Origin: JAAXHH01 sp965225915 | GTDB lineage: Bacteria; JAAXHH01 | Assembly (NCBI GenBank): GCA_965225915.1 | Contig: OZ245326.1 | Location: 744,001-808,000 of the forward strand | Length of the DNA stretch: 64,000 nucleotides | Direction of reading: 5' to 3' | In this document: piece by piece, positions 43,027 through 52,768 of the stretch | Layout: each line of letters opens with the position of its first letter | Position numbering within the stretch: position 1 is the first letter of the stretch | The notes under the pieces: generated by a model | What the model was told of the DNA's origin: nothing | Databases searched by the model: none | Seen by the model: the letters and a program-made list of their open reading frames with translations, nothing else | Made by a program: the position numbers and the translations under genes

Positions 43027-44442
43027 GTGACGTCAAATGACGTAATCACTTATGCCAGGGATAACGATGTGCAGATGGTCGATTTCCGGTTCATCGACGT
43101 GCCGGGAACGTGGCAGCATTTCTCTGCGCCTATCGAAACGCTGGATGAAGAAACCTTCGAAGAAGGCCTCGGGTTCGACGGTTCTAGCGTCCGTGGTTTC
43201 CAGACCATCGATCAGAGCGACATGATCCTGATCCCCGATCCGATGTCGGCCAAGATCGATCCCTTCACCGAGGCGAAGACGCTGATCCTGATCTGCAACG
43301 TCAAGGATCCGGTGACCCTCGAAATGTACACGCGCGACCCGCGGTACGTCGCCCAGAAAGCCGAAGCCTACATGCAGTCCATTGGCGTGGCCGACACGGC
43401 CTACTTCGGCCCGGAAGCCGAGTTCTTCATCTTCGACGACGTCCGGTTCGCCCAGAAGCCCAACGCGAGTTTCCACCGGGTGGATTCCAGCGAGGGATGG
43501 TGGAACACCGGGCGGAACGAAGGACCGAACCTCGGCAACAAGATCCCTTACAAGCGGGGCTATTTCCCCGTGCCGCCGGTGGATTCGTTCCAGGATCTGC
43601 GCACCCGCATGGTGCTGACGCTCCGGAACTCGGGCATCGAGTCGGAAGTGCACCATCACGAGGTGGGCACGGCAGGGCAGGCGGAGATCGACATCCGGTT
43701 CAACACGCTGCTGCGCATCTCCGACGACCTGCTCATGTACAAATACATCGTCAAGAATGTCGCCAGGCAGGCAGGCAAGACGGTGACCTTCATGCCGAAG
43801 CCCCTATTCGAGGACAACGGTTCGGGTATGCACGTGCACCAGAGCCTTTGGAAGGATGGCCGCAACCTGTTCTTCGAGGCCGGCACGTACGCCGACCTGA
43901 GCGACATGGCCCGTCACTATATCGGCGGACTGCTCAAGCACAGCGCCTCGGTCCTGGCCTTCGGCGCGCCGACCACGAACTCCTACCGGAGACTCGTCCC
44001 GGGTTACGAAGCGCCGATAAACCTGATCTACTCGCAGCGCAACCGCAGCGCCTGTATTCGCATACCCATGTATTCGAAGAGCGAGAAGGCCAAACGGATC
44101 GAGTTCCGTTCGCCCGATCCGGCAGCCAACCCCTACCTGGCCTTCACGGCCATGATGATGGCGGGGCTGGACGGCATCGAGAACCGGATCGAGCCGCCCG
44201 AGCCCATCGACCTCGATCTCTACGACCTAGAGCCGGAGCAGGCCGCGGAAGTGGCCCACACGCCGCAGGATCTGTCCGAGGCACTGGACGCCCTGGAGAG
44301 TGATCAGGACTACCTCCTCAAGGGCGACGTGTTCACGCCGGACCTGATCGAGAGCTACGTCGAGTACAAGCGGGAGAACGAACTGGACCAGATCCGCCTG
44401 CGGCCGCACCCGTGGGAGTTCGGTCTCTACTACGACGTTTGA
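43027..44442 (+). CDS. glnA: glutamine synthetase type I
   Basis: 471 aa, typical of GS-I. GTG start at 43027 after GGGAGGA. Visible blocks: FRFIDVPGTWQHFSAP, GFDGSSVRGF, the metal-site region YFGPEAEFFIFDDV, the HHEVGTAGQAEIDI segment, the ATP-binding stretch TFMPKPLFEDNGSGMHVHQS and the NRSACIRIP arginine region. The adenylylation loop DLYDLEPEQ places Tyr near 397, so regulation by adenylylation is expected. It makes glutamine from glutamate, ATP and ammonia. A strong terminator follows at 44476, then a glnE-like gene lacking its second half. Confidence 0.97.
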   Translation: MTSNDVITYARDNDVQMVDFRFIDVPGTWQHFSAPIETLDEETFEEGLGFDGSSVRGFQTIDQSDMILIPDPMSAKIDPFTEAKTLILICNVKDPVTLEMYTRDPRYVAQKAEAYMQSIGVADTAYFGPEAEFFIFDDVRFAQKPNASFHRVDSSEGWWNTGRNEGPNLGNKIPYKRGYFPVPPVDSFQDLRTRMVLTLRNSGIESEVHHHEVGTAGQAEIDIRFNTLLRISDDLLMYKYIVKNVARQAGKTVTFMPKPLFEDNGSGMHVHQSLWKDGRNLFFEAGTYADLSDMARHYIGGLLKHSASVLAFGAPTTNSYRRLVPGYEAPINLIYSQRNRSACIRIPMYSKSEKAKRIEFRSPDPAANPYLAFTAMMMAGLDGIENRIEPPEPIDLDLYDLEPEQAAEVAHTPQDLSEALDALESDQDYLLKGDVFTPDLIESYVEYKRENELDQIRLRPHPWEFGLYYDV

Positions 44443-44475
44443 CATGGCCTGATCGAATGGTCTCAACGTAACTTA

Positions 44476-44518
44476 CGCGCCTCCTCCGTGTCACTTGCGG
44501 GGAGGCGCGGTCTTTTTT
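44476..44518 (+). terminator. rho-independent terminator after glnA
   Basis: CGCGCCTCC (44476-44484) pairs with GGAGGCGCG (44501-44509) across a 16-base loop that can close further by CCG/CGG, followed by GTCTTTTTTCG. A 9-bp GC-rich stem and a run of Ts make this a strong candidate. It sits between glnA and the glnE-like gene. Confidence 0.88.
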
Positions 44519-44533
44519 CGGCGGTACGCTTCC

Positions 44534-46105
44534 ATGACGAACCTTTCCTTCGGTCGCGACGCGCTTGCGTCGCCGGCGCCGGCCGAGGTGTCCAACCATC
44601 TGCAGTCCTTCGGATTCGGCGACACGGCCGACGCGTGGCACCTGCTGGGACAGATCGACGAACGTCTGGCCCCGCAGGCGCTACCGGGGAATCCCTTCCC
44701 GGCGCTGGTCGAAGCGGCGGGCACTTCCCTGCAACCCGACCGGGCCCTCATCAACATGCACGCGCTCTTCACGCGTAGCGGCGATGAGCACATCCCGGCC
44801 CTGTTGGACCTGCTGGCCGTCCCTTCGGAATCAAGGGACGCCCTGCTCACGATCCTGTCGTGCAGCCCGTACCTCAGCACCGTGCTCGTCCAGGACCGGG
44901 ATTTCCTGATCGACACCTTCGGCGGCGATTTGTGGCGCACGTTGCAAACCGCTGAGCAACTGGAAGCCGGACTGGCGGGAGCGCTTCAGGGCGTTTCATC
45001 ACCGGACGAGGCCATGAAACCCCTGCGCACGTTCAAGAAGCGGGCTTACCTGCGCATCGCCGCGTGCGACTTGATGAAGCAATCCGAAACGCCGAATATC
45101 CTGGAACGGCTCACGGACGTGGCCGACTTCTGCCTTGAGGCAGCACACGATGTCTGCGGTAGGAAACTGGAGGCGCGGCACGGGCGGCCGATGCTGGATG
45201 CATCGAATCCGAGCGGCTTCACCGTCATCGGCATGGGTAAGCTTGGCGGACGCGAACTGAACTTCAGCTCGGACATCGACCTGCTTTACGTCTACGATAG
45301 CACGGACGGCCGAACCGAAAAGGACGGCCTGTCCACCTACGAGTACTACCCGAAACTCGCCCGGGCCATCACCGACCTCATCAGCCGGCTCACGTCGGAC
45401 GGACAGGTGTTCCGCGTCGATCTGCGCCTGCGTCCGGAGGGACGGGCCGGCGATATCGCCAACTCGATCGAAAGCTACCGCTGGCACTACGAGATACAGG
45501 GACAGAGCTGGCAACGCCAGGCACTCCTGAAGGCCAGGAGGTCGGCAGGCAACCTGGATGTGGGCGACCGGTTCCTCGACACGGTCCAACCCTTCGTGTT
45601 CTACCCCGCCCTCGATCAGCCGCTGATCCTGGAAGATATCAACCACATGCGGGAACGCATCGCCCGTGCTCTGATAGAACGGGGCAGCGGTGACTATCAT
45701 GTCAAGCTGGGAAAGGGCGGCATCCGGGAGATCGAGTTTATCGTGCAGGGATTCCAACTCGTGTACGGGGGCATCCAGAATTGGCCGTGGGAACGCGGCA
45801 CGCGAAGGATGCTGGGGTCGCTGGCAGACAAGGGGTACCTGTCAGATAGCGAGGCATCCGATCTGGACGACGCCTATCTCTTCCTGCGGGACCTGGAAAA
45901 CCGCATCCAGATGACCTCGGGCCACCAGACCCACGAGATCCCCAAGGATCACGGCGCCCAGGCCGTCCTGGCGGGCATGATGGGAATTTCCTGTACCTCC
46001 CCCGAAGCACGGGAGGCCGCGCCGGACAAGCTGCTGTCGGTCTACGCCAGACACACCGCCCGCGTCCACCAGGTCTACGACCGGGTTTTTCACTCGGCGA
46101 TGTAA
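44534..46105 (+). CDS. glnE: GlnE-like protein, only one nucleotidyltransferase half
   Basis: 523 aa. Contains a GlnE-type nucleotidyltransferase motif GMGKLGGRELNFSSDIDL near residue 235 with the downstream VDLRLRPEGRAG catalytic Asp/Arg, and the helical domain WERGTRRMLGSLADKGYLSD. Full GlnE is about 945 aa with two such halves: deadenylylase (N) and adenylylase (C). The sequence resembles the N-terminal half and ends where the second half should start, so it may only deadenylylate, or may need a separate partner. It lies just after the glnA terminator. Start ATG 44534 is chosen from the family N-terminus; an upstream frame extension to 44495 is rejected. Confidence 0.85.
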   Translation: MTNLSFGRDALASPAPAEVSNHLQSFGFGDTADAWHLLGQIDERLAPQALPGNPFPALVEAAGTSLQPDRALINMHALFTRSGDEHIPALLDLLAVPSESRDALLTILSCSPYLSTVLVQDRDFLIDTFGGDLWRTLQTAEQLEAGLAGALQGVSSPDEAMKPLRTFKKRAYLRIAACDLMKQSETPNILERLTDVADFCLEAAHDVCGRKLEARHGRPMLDASNPSGFTVIGMGKLGGRELNFSSDIDLLYVYDSTDGRTEKDGLSTYEYYPKLARAITDLISRLTSDGQVFRVDLRLRPEGRAGDIANSIESYRWHYEIQGQSWQRQALLKARRSAGNLDVGDRFLDTVQPFVFYPALDQPLILEDINHMRERIARALIERGSGDYHVKLGKGGIREIEFIVQGFQLVYGGIQNWPWERGTRRMLGSLADKGYLSDSEASDLDDAYLFLRDLENRIQMTSGHQTHEIPKDHGAQAVLAGMMGISCTSPEAREAAPDKLLSVYARHTARVHQVYDRVFHSAM

Positions 46106-46179
46106 TACACCTACTGTCTCTGCACGATCCCACCAACATGCTCGCGGCAGACTTATATCGCCCGACGTGAAATAACAAC

Positions 46180-46223
46180 GCCCGGTCCTGGATGAACGGA
46201 TACCAGGACCGGGCGTTTCTTTC
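46180..46223. terminator. bidirectional terminator between glnE and the RND pump
   Basis: GCCCGGTCCTGG (46180-46191) pairs with CCAGGACCGGGC (46203-46214) across an 11-base loop, a perfect 12-bp stem. It is followed by GTTTCTTT on the plus side and by GTTGTTATTTC on the complementary side, so it can end transcription from both glnE and the RND operon. Confidence 0.87.
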
Positions 46224-46246
46224 ATTGGGCTATGTGAGAACCGGTC

Positions 46247-49200
46247 TTACGCCCAGGCCCGCTTCACGCTGGACATTACAAACTGGCTCATGTCCTCGAA
46301 GATCGTGTAGACCGTCGGCAGCAGGATAAGGGTCAGGATACCGGAAGTGGTCAGGCCGCCCACCAGGGCCAGGCTGACCGGGCCCCACTGGTTGGCGCCG
46401 CGGTCTTCCACGGGTCCGAAGATCTCGGGGAAGAGGATCGGGGCCACCATGGGCATTAGGCCGAAGATGGTGGTCAGGGACGTCATCAGGATCGGCCGCA
46501 GCCGGTGACGGCCGCCCAGGAGGAGGGCCTCGGTGCGGGTCATCCCCTCCTTACGCAATCGGTTAACGTGGTCGATCAGTACGATGGCGTTGTTCACCGC
46601 CAGCCCCGACAGGACGATGATGCCCAGGTACGAGTTCGTGTTGAGCGTCGTGCCGGACAGGTAGAAGACGATGAAGGCGCCCACCAGGCCGCAGAGCACC
46701 GACAACAGGATCGTAAATGGCTGGATGAAGGACTCCGAGATCGCCGCCATAATCAGGTAGATGAGGACGAGGGACAACATGATGGCGAAGAGGAACTCGC
46801 TCTGCGAATCGCGCATCATGTTGAAGTTCCGGCCCATGCTCCACGTGTAGCCCGGAGGCAATTCGATGCCTTCCATCATCTCCGTCACCTGCGTGCTGAT
46901 CCTCCGTGTGCCGGCTCCCGTGGTGTTGCCGCCTACTTCAACCTGCGACTCGCGGTCCTGGCGCCGGATGGCGTCTGGACCCCTCTGGCGCGAGAAATCG
47001 GCCAGGTTCCCTACGGGGATCATGCCGCCCTCGGCCCGCTCGAAGGTCATGTTCTGCAACTGGCTCATGCTGGCCCGGTCCTCGGCCTCGAGAAGGAGCA
47101 GGATGTCGACTTCGCGGTCTTCGGTCTTGTACTTGCCCCGGGCGCGGGTGCTGAGCGCCGCCTGCACGGTACGAGCCGCCTGTCTCGGCGAGATCCCGTA
47201 AGTCTGGGCCATGGCGCGGTCGACCTGTATCTGGATCTCCTCGTCGCCCCGTTCCAGGCTGGTATCGACGTCCTTGAGTCCCGGTATGGCTTCCATCCGG
47301 GTCCGGATATCCTCGGCGAGGTTGGAAAGCACCGCCATGTTGTCGCCACGCAGTTCGACGTTCACGCCCGTCTGGCCACCGCCGTGGCGCCGCATCCGAC
47401 CGGGTCGCCAGCGCACGCCCGCGATCTCGGGCAGCGCCTTGGTGATCCGGGCCTGGAGTTCCGTGGCCGACTCCTGTCGTTCCTCGGGCGGGGACAGCAC
47501 GATGCGGAAATTGGCCCGGCGCAGGCTGCCGTAGGACGAAATGGATTCGATATGGAAATCATCCTTCTGATCCAGGAGGAGGGTCTCCACGTCGCCGAAG
47601 ACTTCCTTGATATGCTCGATGCCATAGCTGCTCGGCAGGTCCGCGGCGATAGTGATGTCCCGCGTCGGCGCCATGGGCTGGAATTCAGTCTCGATGTTCT
47701 GGTACAGCCAGTAGCTGCCGTACAGGATCGCGGCGAAGGAGACCACCGTGACCAGGCGGTGGCGCAGGTTCCAGGCCAGTATACCGGCATACAGGTTGGA
47801 CAGCCGCGCGAAGAACGGCGAGGGCTTGCCCAGCGGCCGGGCGAAGAGCCGAGATGAGACCAGCGGGATGAGCGTCAGCGCGATGAACACCGCTGCCACC
47901 ATGACGATACAGAAGGTGACGACGAAGTCCTTCATGAAGAGCATGACACGGCTGCCGCCGCCCAGGAAAATGAGGGGCAGGAAGACGCACAGGGTCGTCG
48001 CCGTCGCCGCAAGAATAGCCATGGTCACCTCGCGGGTGCCCACGATGGCCGCGATCCGCGCCGACAGGTTGGATTCCTGGCGGTGCCGGTATATACTCTC
48101 CAGCACAACCACGGCGCTGTCCACGAGCATGCCCACAGCCAGCATCAGCCCCATGAGAGAGATCAGGTTGATGGACACGGTGGACCCGGCGCCCTGCCGC
48201 AGCAGGTACATGAAGGTGAAGGTGCAGATGATTGAAATGGGAATCGCCAGGCTGATGATCACGGTGCTTCTTACGTTCCGCAGGAAGAGGTACAGCACCA
48301 ACACCGCCAGGAGACCGCCCAGCAGGCCCGTGTTCCGCAGATCGGACAGCCGGTCCGTGATGCTCTGGGACTGGTCGAAGAAGACCCGCGTCTCCAGCTC
48401 CGCGAACTGGGGCTGCGCTCTGAGCTCATCCAGCACGGACGCGGTGCGCTGCGCCACGTCCACGATGTTGGCCGTGGAAGTCTTATATACCCGTATCGTG
48501 ACCGCGTCGACCCCGTTCAGCCGCTGGAAGTTGTCGTTTTCCGGGTAGTCGAATGTCACCTGGGCCACGTCGCGAAGCGACAGAGTCGTGCCCGGTATAG
48601 GCAGGTTCGCCACCTCTTCTGCGGCTCGGTACTCGTTCACGGACCGCACCGCGTATTTCCGTCCGCCCTCGGTGACCGTCCCGGCCGTCATGGTGATGTT
48701 GTTCTGCACCAGCGTCTGGCTCAGGTTGAACATGTCCAGGTTGTGTGACTGCAACTTCTCGTTGTCCACGTGGACCAGCAGCTGCTTTTCAGTCATTCCG
48801 CTGATTTCCACGTTCGCCACGCCGTCCACCCGCTGGATCCGCGGCTGGATCACCTTGGTGACGATGTTGTAGAATTCCGCGGGATCGCCACCCCAGGCCA
48901 CGCTGAAATTGTATATCGGCATGTCGTTCGGATTCCAGCGCCGGATGCGGATACGTTCGACGTCATCGGGAAGTTCGCCCCGGATCTGGTCGATCCGGTC
49001 CCGGACCTCCATGGCCGCCAGGTTCATGTCCGTCCCCGTCTCGAACTCGATGCGGATCCGGGCGTTGTCGTCACTCGAGGTGGACTCCATGCTCTTCATG
49101 TTGCTCAGCGTGCCGAAGGCGTCTTCCAACGGCCGCGAGATCAGCCGTTCCACTTCCTCTGGCGAGGAGGAAGGGTACGGGACGCTGACGTTCAGGGACG

Positions 49201-49327
49201 GAAACGACATGTCCGGCAGGAACATCAACGGCAGCTTGGTGTAGGAGATCACACCAAGGGTCACGACGCTGACAATAATCATGATCGTCGTAACCGGTCG
49301 GTTTACGGAAAATTCGGCTATGCTCAT
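46247..49327 (-). CDS. RND-superfamily efflux pump inner-membrane permease (AcrB-type)
   Basis: 1026 aa, standard HAE-1/MdtC length. It begins MSIAEFSVNRPVTTIMIIVS (TM1), repeats the RND plan twice (12 helices, two large periplasmic loops) and contains GMLVDSAVVVLE around TM4 with the usual Asp for proton relay, plus the PYPSSSPEEVERLISRPLE segment. It exports drugs, metals or membrane-active compounds by proton antiport. Its start overlaps the stop of the upstream RND gene by four bases (ATGA), so the two pump genes are coupled. It is last in the operon. Confidence 0.95.
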   Translation of the reverse strand: MSIAEFSVNRPVTTIMIIVSVVTLGVISYTKLPLMFLPDMSFPSLNVSVPYPSSSPEEVERLISRPLEDAFGTLSNMKSMESTSSDDNARIRIEFETGTDMNLAAMEVRDRIDQIRGELPDDVERIRIRRWNPNDMPIYNFSVAWGGDPAEFYNIVTKVIQPRIQRVDGVANVEISGMTEKQLLVHVDNEKLQSHNLDMFNLSQTLVQNNITMTAGTVTEGGRKYAVRSVNEYRAAEEVANLPIPGTTLSLRDVAQVTFDYPENDNFQRLNGVDAVTIRVYKTSTANIVDVAQRTASVLDELRAQPQFAELETRVFFDQSQSITDRLSDLRNTGLLGGLLAVLVLYLFLRNVRSTVIISLAIPISIICTFTFMYLLRQGAGSTVSINLISLMGLMLAVGMLVDSAVVVLESIYRHRQESNLSARIAAIVGTREVTMAILAATATTLCVFLPLIFLGGGSRVMLFMKDFVVTFCIVMVAAVFIALTLIPLVSSRLFARPLGKPSPFFARLSNLYAGILAWNLRHRLVTVVSFAAILYGSYWLYQNIETEFQPMAPTRDITIAADLPSSYGIEHIKEVFGDVETLLLDQKDDFHIESISSYGSLRRANFRIVLSPPEERQESATELQARITKALPEIAGVRWRPGRMRRHGGGQTGVNVELRGDNMAVLSNLAEDIRTRMEAIPGLKDVDTSLERGDEEIQIQVDRAMAQTYGISPRQAARTVQAALSTRARGKYKTEDREVDILLLLEAEDRASMSQLQNMTFERAEGGMIPVGNLADFSRQRGPDAIRRQDRESQVEVGGNTTGAGTRRISTQVTEMMEGIELPPGYTWSMGRNFNMMRDSQSEFLFAIMLSLVLIYLIMAAISESFIQPFTILLSVLCGLVGAFIVFYLSGTTLNTNSYLGIIVLSGLAVNNAIVLIDHVNRLRKEGMTRTEALLLGGRHRLRPILMTSLTTIFGLMPMVAPILFPEIFGPVEDRGANQWGPVSLALVGGLTTSGILTLILLPTVYTIFEDMSQFVMSSVKRAWA

Positions 49328-52300
49328 GCTTCTGCCACCTCCTGGGATACCGGTTGTCCAGCAGTTGTGGTAAAGTGACTATAAATTTTTGCCATGGTCG
49401 ATTCGATCGTCATGTAGATGAGCGGTACGAGGACCAGCGTTACCAGTGTACCGGCGATCAGGCCGCCAATTACCGTAATTGCCATGGGCGCCCGCAACTC
49501 GGCGCCTTCACCCACGCCGATAGCCATGGGCAGCAGGCCGAGCACGGTGGTCGCCGTGGTCATCATGATGGGCCAAAGACGTGTCTGCGCCGCCTCAACG
49601 ATGGCCTCCTGCAGTTCCGTGCCCTTGCGGCGCAATTGGTTGATGTAATCGACCAGCACGATGGCGTTGTTTACCACGATGCCGGTCAGCATGATCACAC
49701 CGATCAGGACGACCACGCTGATCGTCTGTCCCGTGAGAACGAGCGTGAGGACCACGCCGATAATGGAAAACGGGAAGGTGAACATGATCACGAAAGGATG
49801 CAACAGCGATTCGAACTGGGACGCCATGACCAGGTATACGAGAAACACCGAGAGCAGAATGGCGAACTGCAGGCTGGCAAATGCCACCTGCATCTCCTCG
49901 TTCTGCCCCTTGATGCCCACGATGAAATCGATGGGAAGGAGAAAGCTGTCGATGATCCCCTGGATGTCGGTCGCCACGTCGCCGAGCGAACGGCCCGACA
50001 GCCCTGCGGACACGATGGCCACGCGCTGCTGGTTGACTCGCCGTATCTCGCTGGGTCCTTGGGCGACACGGACCTCAGCCACGGCTGCCAGGGGGACGGG
50101 CACGGCGCTTTCCGGGTTCACCACCAGCCGCCGGATGGCGTCCAGGCTGAGCCGGGTCTCGTCCTCGGCCCAAACACGGATATCGATCTTCCGGTCACGC
50201 CGGGTGAGTTCCGTGGCGACGTTGCCCTGTACCTTGTTCTGTACGATCTGCGTGACCGTGCCCAGGTTGAGTCCCAGGTTGGCGAGCTTCCGGCGGTCGA
50301 AGAGGATCTGGACTTCGGGATTCCCGCCTTCCATGCTGGCCTTCACGTCGGTCAGTCCGGGCACCGTGGACATCTCCATCGCGAGTTCCTCGGAGACTTC
50401 CGTCAGCCGGGACAGGTTGAATCCGCTGACCTCGACCTCCACCGGGTTCTTGAAGCTGAAAAGCGCTGGACGTGCGAACTTGGGCGCCTCGATGCCGGGT
50501 ATGGGCTCGAAGCTTTCCCGCAGGCGGTTCATGACGGTCTCCTCCACCTCGCCGCGGAGGCCCGGTTGCAGACGGATGTGCAACTGGCCGATGTTCTCCC
50601 GTTCCTCGCCCGCGTTGCCGCCGGATTGCCCCATGGTACCGGCCAGCACGTACACGGTGCTCACTTCCGGGTAGTCCCGGGCGATGTCCGACATTCTGCC
50701 GAGCACGTCCTCGGTCGCGGGCAGCGGTGTGCCTACCGGCAACCGCACGTTTACGAAGAACTCGCCCTGGCTCATCTGTGGAATCAGTTCGACCCCGATC
50801 GTGGGGATGATATAGAGGGAACCGGCGAGCACGGCGGTCCCTGCGAACAGCGTCAGCGCGCGATGGACCAGCGCCCAGCGAAGGAACGGCGGGTAGGCCC
50901 GCTGGATGACCGGGAAGATCCGGTCAAACAGCCAGCCCGGGATCCAGAGCACGATGCGCAGTGCCGACCACACCACGAAGAGCGCCCACCTGACAATGAA
51001 GAATACACCCGTTACGATATATCCCAGTCCCCTGGTGAAGACACTCCAGACCGTCCCGATCACGGCCCGCGTTTTTCCCAATGCAGTAGTCGGATCCTGA
51101 GATGGTTGTGATTCGTCGTCAGTATACTGTTCCCGGTCGCGGTGCAGGAACGACGAGATGACCGGGATCAACGTGACGGCTACCAGCGTGGCCACGATGA
51201 GCGAGAACGTGACGGCCAGCGCTAGGTCCCGGAACAGCTGCCCGGCGATGCCTTCCACGAAAACGATGGGCACGAAGACGCATACCGTCGTCAGTGTAGC
51301 GGCCACGACCGCCTGGCCCACCTCGGACGCGCCCAGACGCACCAGTTCGGTCACGGGCTTATCCCCGCCGCGCCTCCGGTGACGGTCTATGCCCTCAAGC
51401 ACGACGATGGAGTTGTCCACCAGCATGCCGATGCCCAGGGCCAGTCCGCCGAGAGACATGATGTTCAGCGATACGTCGAAGGCGTACAGGAAGAAGAAGG
51501 TGGTGACCACCGAAATGGGGATCGACACGCCGATGATGAGGCTGCTCGAACTCCGCAGGAACAGGTACAGGACCAGGACGGCGAGGATGCCGCCGTACAG
51601 GGCCGTCTTGAGCACCTCGTCCACCGACTGCTGGATAAAGATCGACTGGTCGAAGACGACCTCAAGGTTCACGCCCGCGGTGAGTCCCTCCACGGTCTCC
51701 CGCACCGAATCCAGCCGGTCCTTGACCACGCGCCCCACCTGGATGGTGTTGGTGCCGGCTTCCTTGTAAATGGCGATCTCGATGCTTTCCCGGCCGTTGA
51801 TCCGCGCCGACAGCTTGCGTTCCTTGTGGCTTTTCGCGACATCGGCGACATCGGAGAGCAGGATGGGCACCGTGTTGACCTGTCCGACGATGATGTCGCC
51901 GATCTCTTCCACGTCCTGAAACTCGTTCAGGATGCGCACCAGGTATTCCGTCTCGCCGTCCTTGATGGTACCGCCCGCGAGGTTGACGTTCTCCTGTTCG
52001 AGCCGGCTCGCCACCTGGGTGATGGGAATGCCCAGGCTGGCCAGCTTGGATTCGTCCAGCTCTACGTGGATTTCCTCTTCCAGGCCGCCGCTGATCTTGA
52101 CGGCGGCTACTCCCTCGAGGCTTTCCATCTCGCGCTTGATCTCTTCTTCCGCCATGATCCGCAGGGTGGTAAGGTTTTCATTCCCGGACAGGGCGATGCG
52201 AAGGATGGGATCGAGACTCGGGTCGAACCGGAGCAGTATGGGTTTCTCCGCCGCCTGGGGGAGGTTGAGGAGGTCGATCTTCTCCCGAACGTTCAGGCTG

Positions 52301-52611
52301 GCGAAATCCATGTTGGTTCCCCACTCGAACTCCAGGATGACATCGGACCGTTCGGGTCGGGATATGGAACTGACGCGCACCACGCCGGTGACCACGCCCA
52401 CCGCCTCTTCGATGGGCTCGGAGATAAGATTTTCAATCTCGTTCGGCGCAGCACCGGTGTACTCGGTCCGCACCGTCAGGGTCGGATACGTGATGTCCGG
52501 GAGGAGATTTATGGGCAGCCGGGAGAAGGCGATGAAGCCGAACAGCAGCATCGCCGTCATCAGCATGATGATCGTAACGGGCCTGCCGATGGAAAAACCG
52601 ATGATTTTCAT
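49324..52611 (-). CDS. RND-superfamily permease with extra hydrophobic insert
   Basis: 1095 aa, about 60-70 longer than the neighbour. N-terminal FSIGRPVTIIMLMTAMLLFG, then the standard RND plan with GMLVDNSIVVLE in TM4. The extra part is at about residues 490-585, between TM6 and the second half: DREQYTDDESQPSQ, then hydrophobic runs TRGLGYIVTGVFFIVRWALF and VWSALRIVLWIPGWLFDRI. Two extra helices or re-entrant segments are likely. The gene overlaps the downstream RND gene by four bases, suggesting a two-component pump like MdtBC, with the adaptor encoded just upstream. No TolC is in the window. Confidence 0.93.
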   Translation of the reverse strand: MKIIGFSIGRPVTIIMLMTAMLLFGFIAFSRLPINLLPDITYPTLTVRTEYTGAAPNEIENLISEPIEEAVGVVTGVVRVSSISRPERSDVILEFEWGTNMDFASLNVREKIDLLNLPQAAEKPILLRFDPSLDPILRIALSGNENLTTLRIMAEEEIKREMESLEGVAAVKISGGLEEEIHVELDESKLASLGIPITQVASRLEQENVNLAGGTIKDGETEYLVRILNEFQDVEEIGDIIVGQVNTVPILLSDVADVAKSHKERKLSARINGRESIEIAIYKEAGTNTIQVGRVVKDRLDSVRETVEGLTAGVNLEVVFDQSIFIQQSVDEVLKTALYGGILAVLVLYLFLRSSSSLIIGVSIPISVVTTFFFLYAFDVSLNIMSLGGLALGIGMLVDNSIVVLEGIDRHRRRGGDKPVTELVRLGASEVGQAVVAATLTTVCVFVPIVFVEGIAGQLFRDLALAVTFSLIVATLVAVTLIPVISSFLHRDREQYTDDESQPSQDPTTALGKTRAVIGTVWSVFTRGLGYIVTGVFFIVRWALFVVWSALRIVLWIPGWLFDRIFPVIQRAYPPFLRWALVHRALTLFAGTAVLAGSLYIIPTIGVELIPQMSQGEFFVNVRLPVGTPLPATEDVLGRMSDIARDYPEVSTVYVLAGTMGQSGGNAGEERENIGQLHIRLQPGLRGEVEETVMNRLRESFEPIPGIEAPKFARPALFSFKNPVEVEVSGFNLSRLTEVSEELAMEMSTVPGLTDVKASMEGGNPEVQILFDRRKLANLGLNLGTVTQIVQNKVQGNVATELTRRDRKIDIRVWAEDETRLSLDAIRRLVVNPESAVPVPLAAVAEVRVAQGPSEIRRVNQQRVAIVSAGLSGRSLGDVATDIQGIIDSFLLPIDFIVGIKGQNEEMQVAFASLQFAILLSVFLVYLVMASQFESLLHPFVIMFTFPFSIIGVVLTLVLTGQTISVVVLIGVIMLTGIVVNNAIVLVDYINQLRRKGTELQEAIVEAAQTRLWPIMMTTATTVLGLLPMAIGVGEGAELRAPMAITVIGGLIAGTLVTLVLVPLIYMTIESTMAKIYSHFTTTAGQPVSQEVAEA

Positions 52612-52768
52612 GAATCAGTTACCGTGGTTACCTGTTTTTCAGTACTTGGTGCCTGGGTTATTCCGTGCCTGCGTCTGCGTGCACGGTGATTCGCGCCTAT
52701 ACGGCTATATAATGTATATACGTAAGCGTCATTCGTACCGCGTTCATCTCATGTGGACGACCGCAGCG

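Noticed and set aside
49354..51111. 585-aa plus-strand frame opposite the RND gene
   Set aside because: Antisense shadow of the 1095-aa RND pump; His- and Asp-rich composition typical of the reverse of a GC-rich gene.
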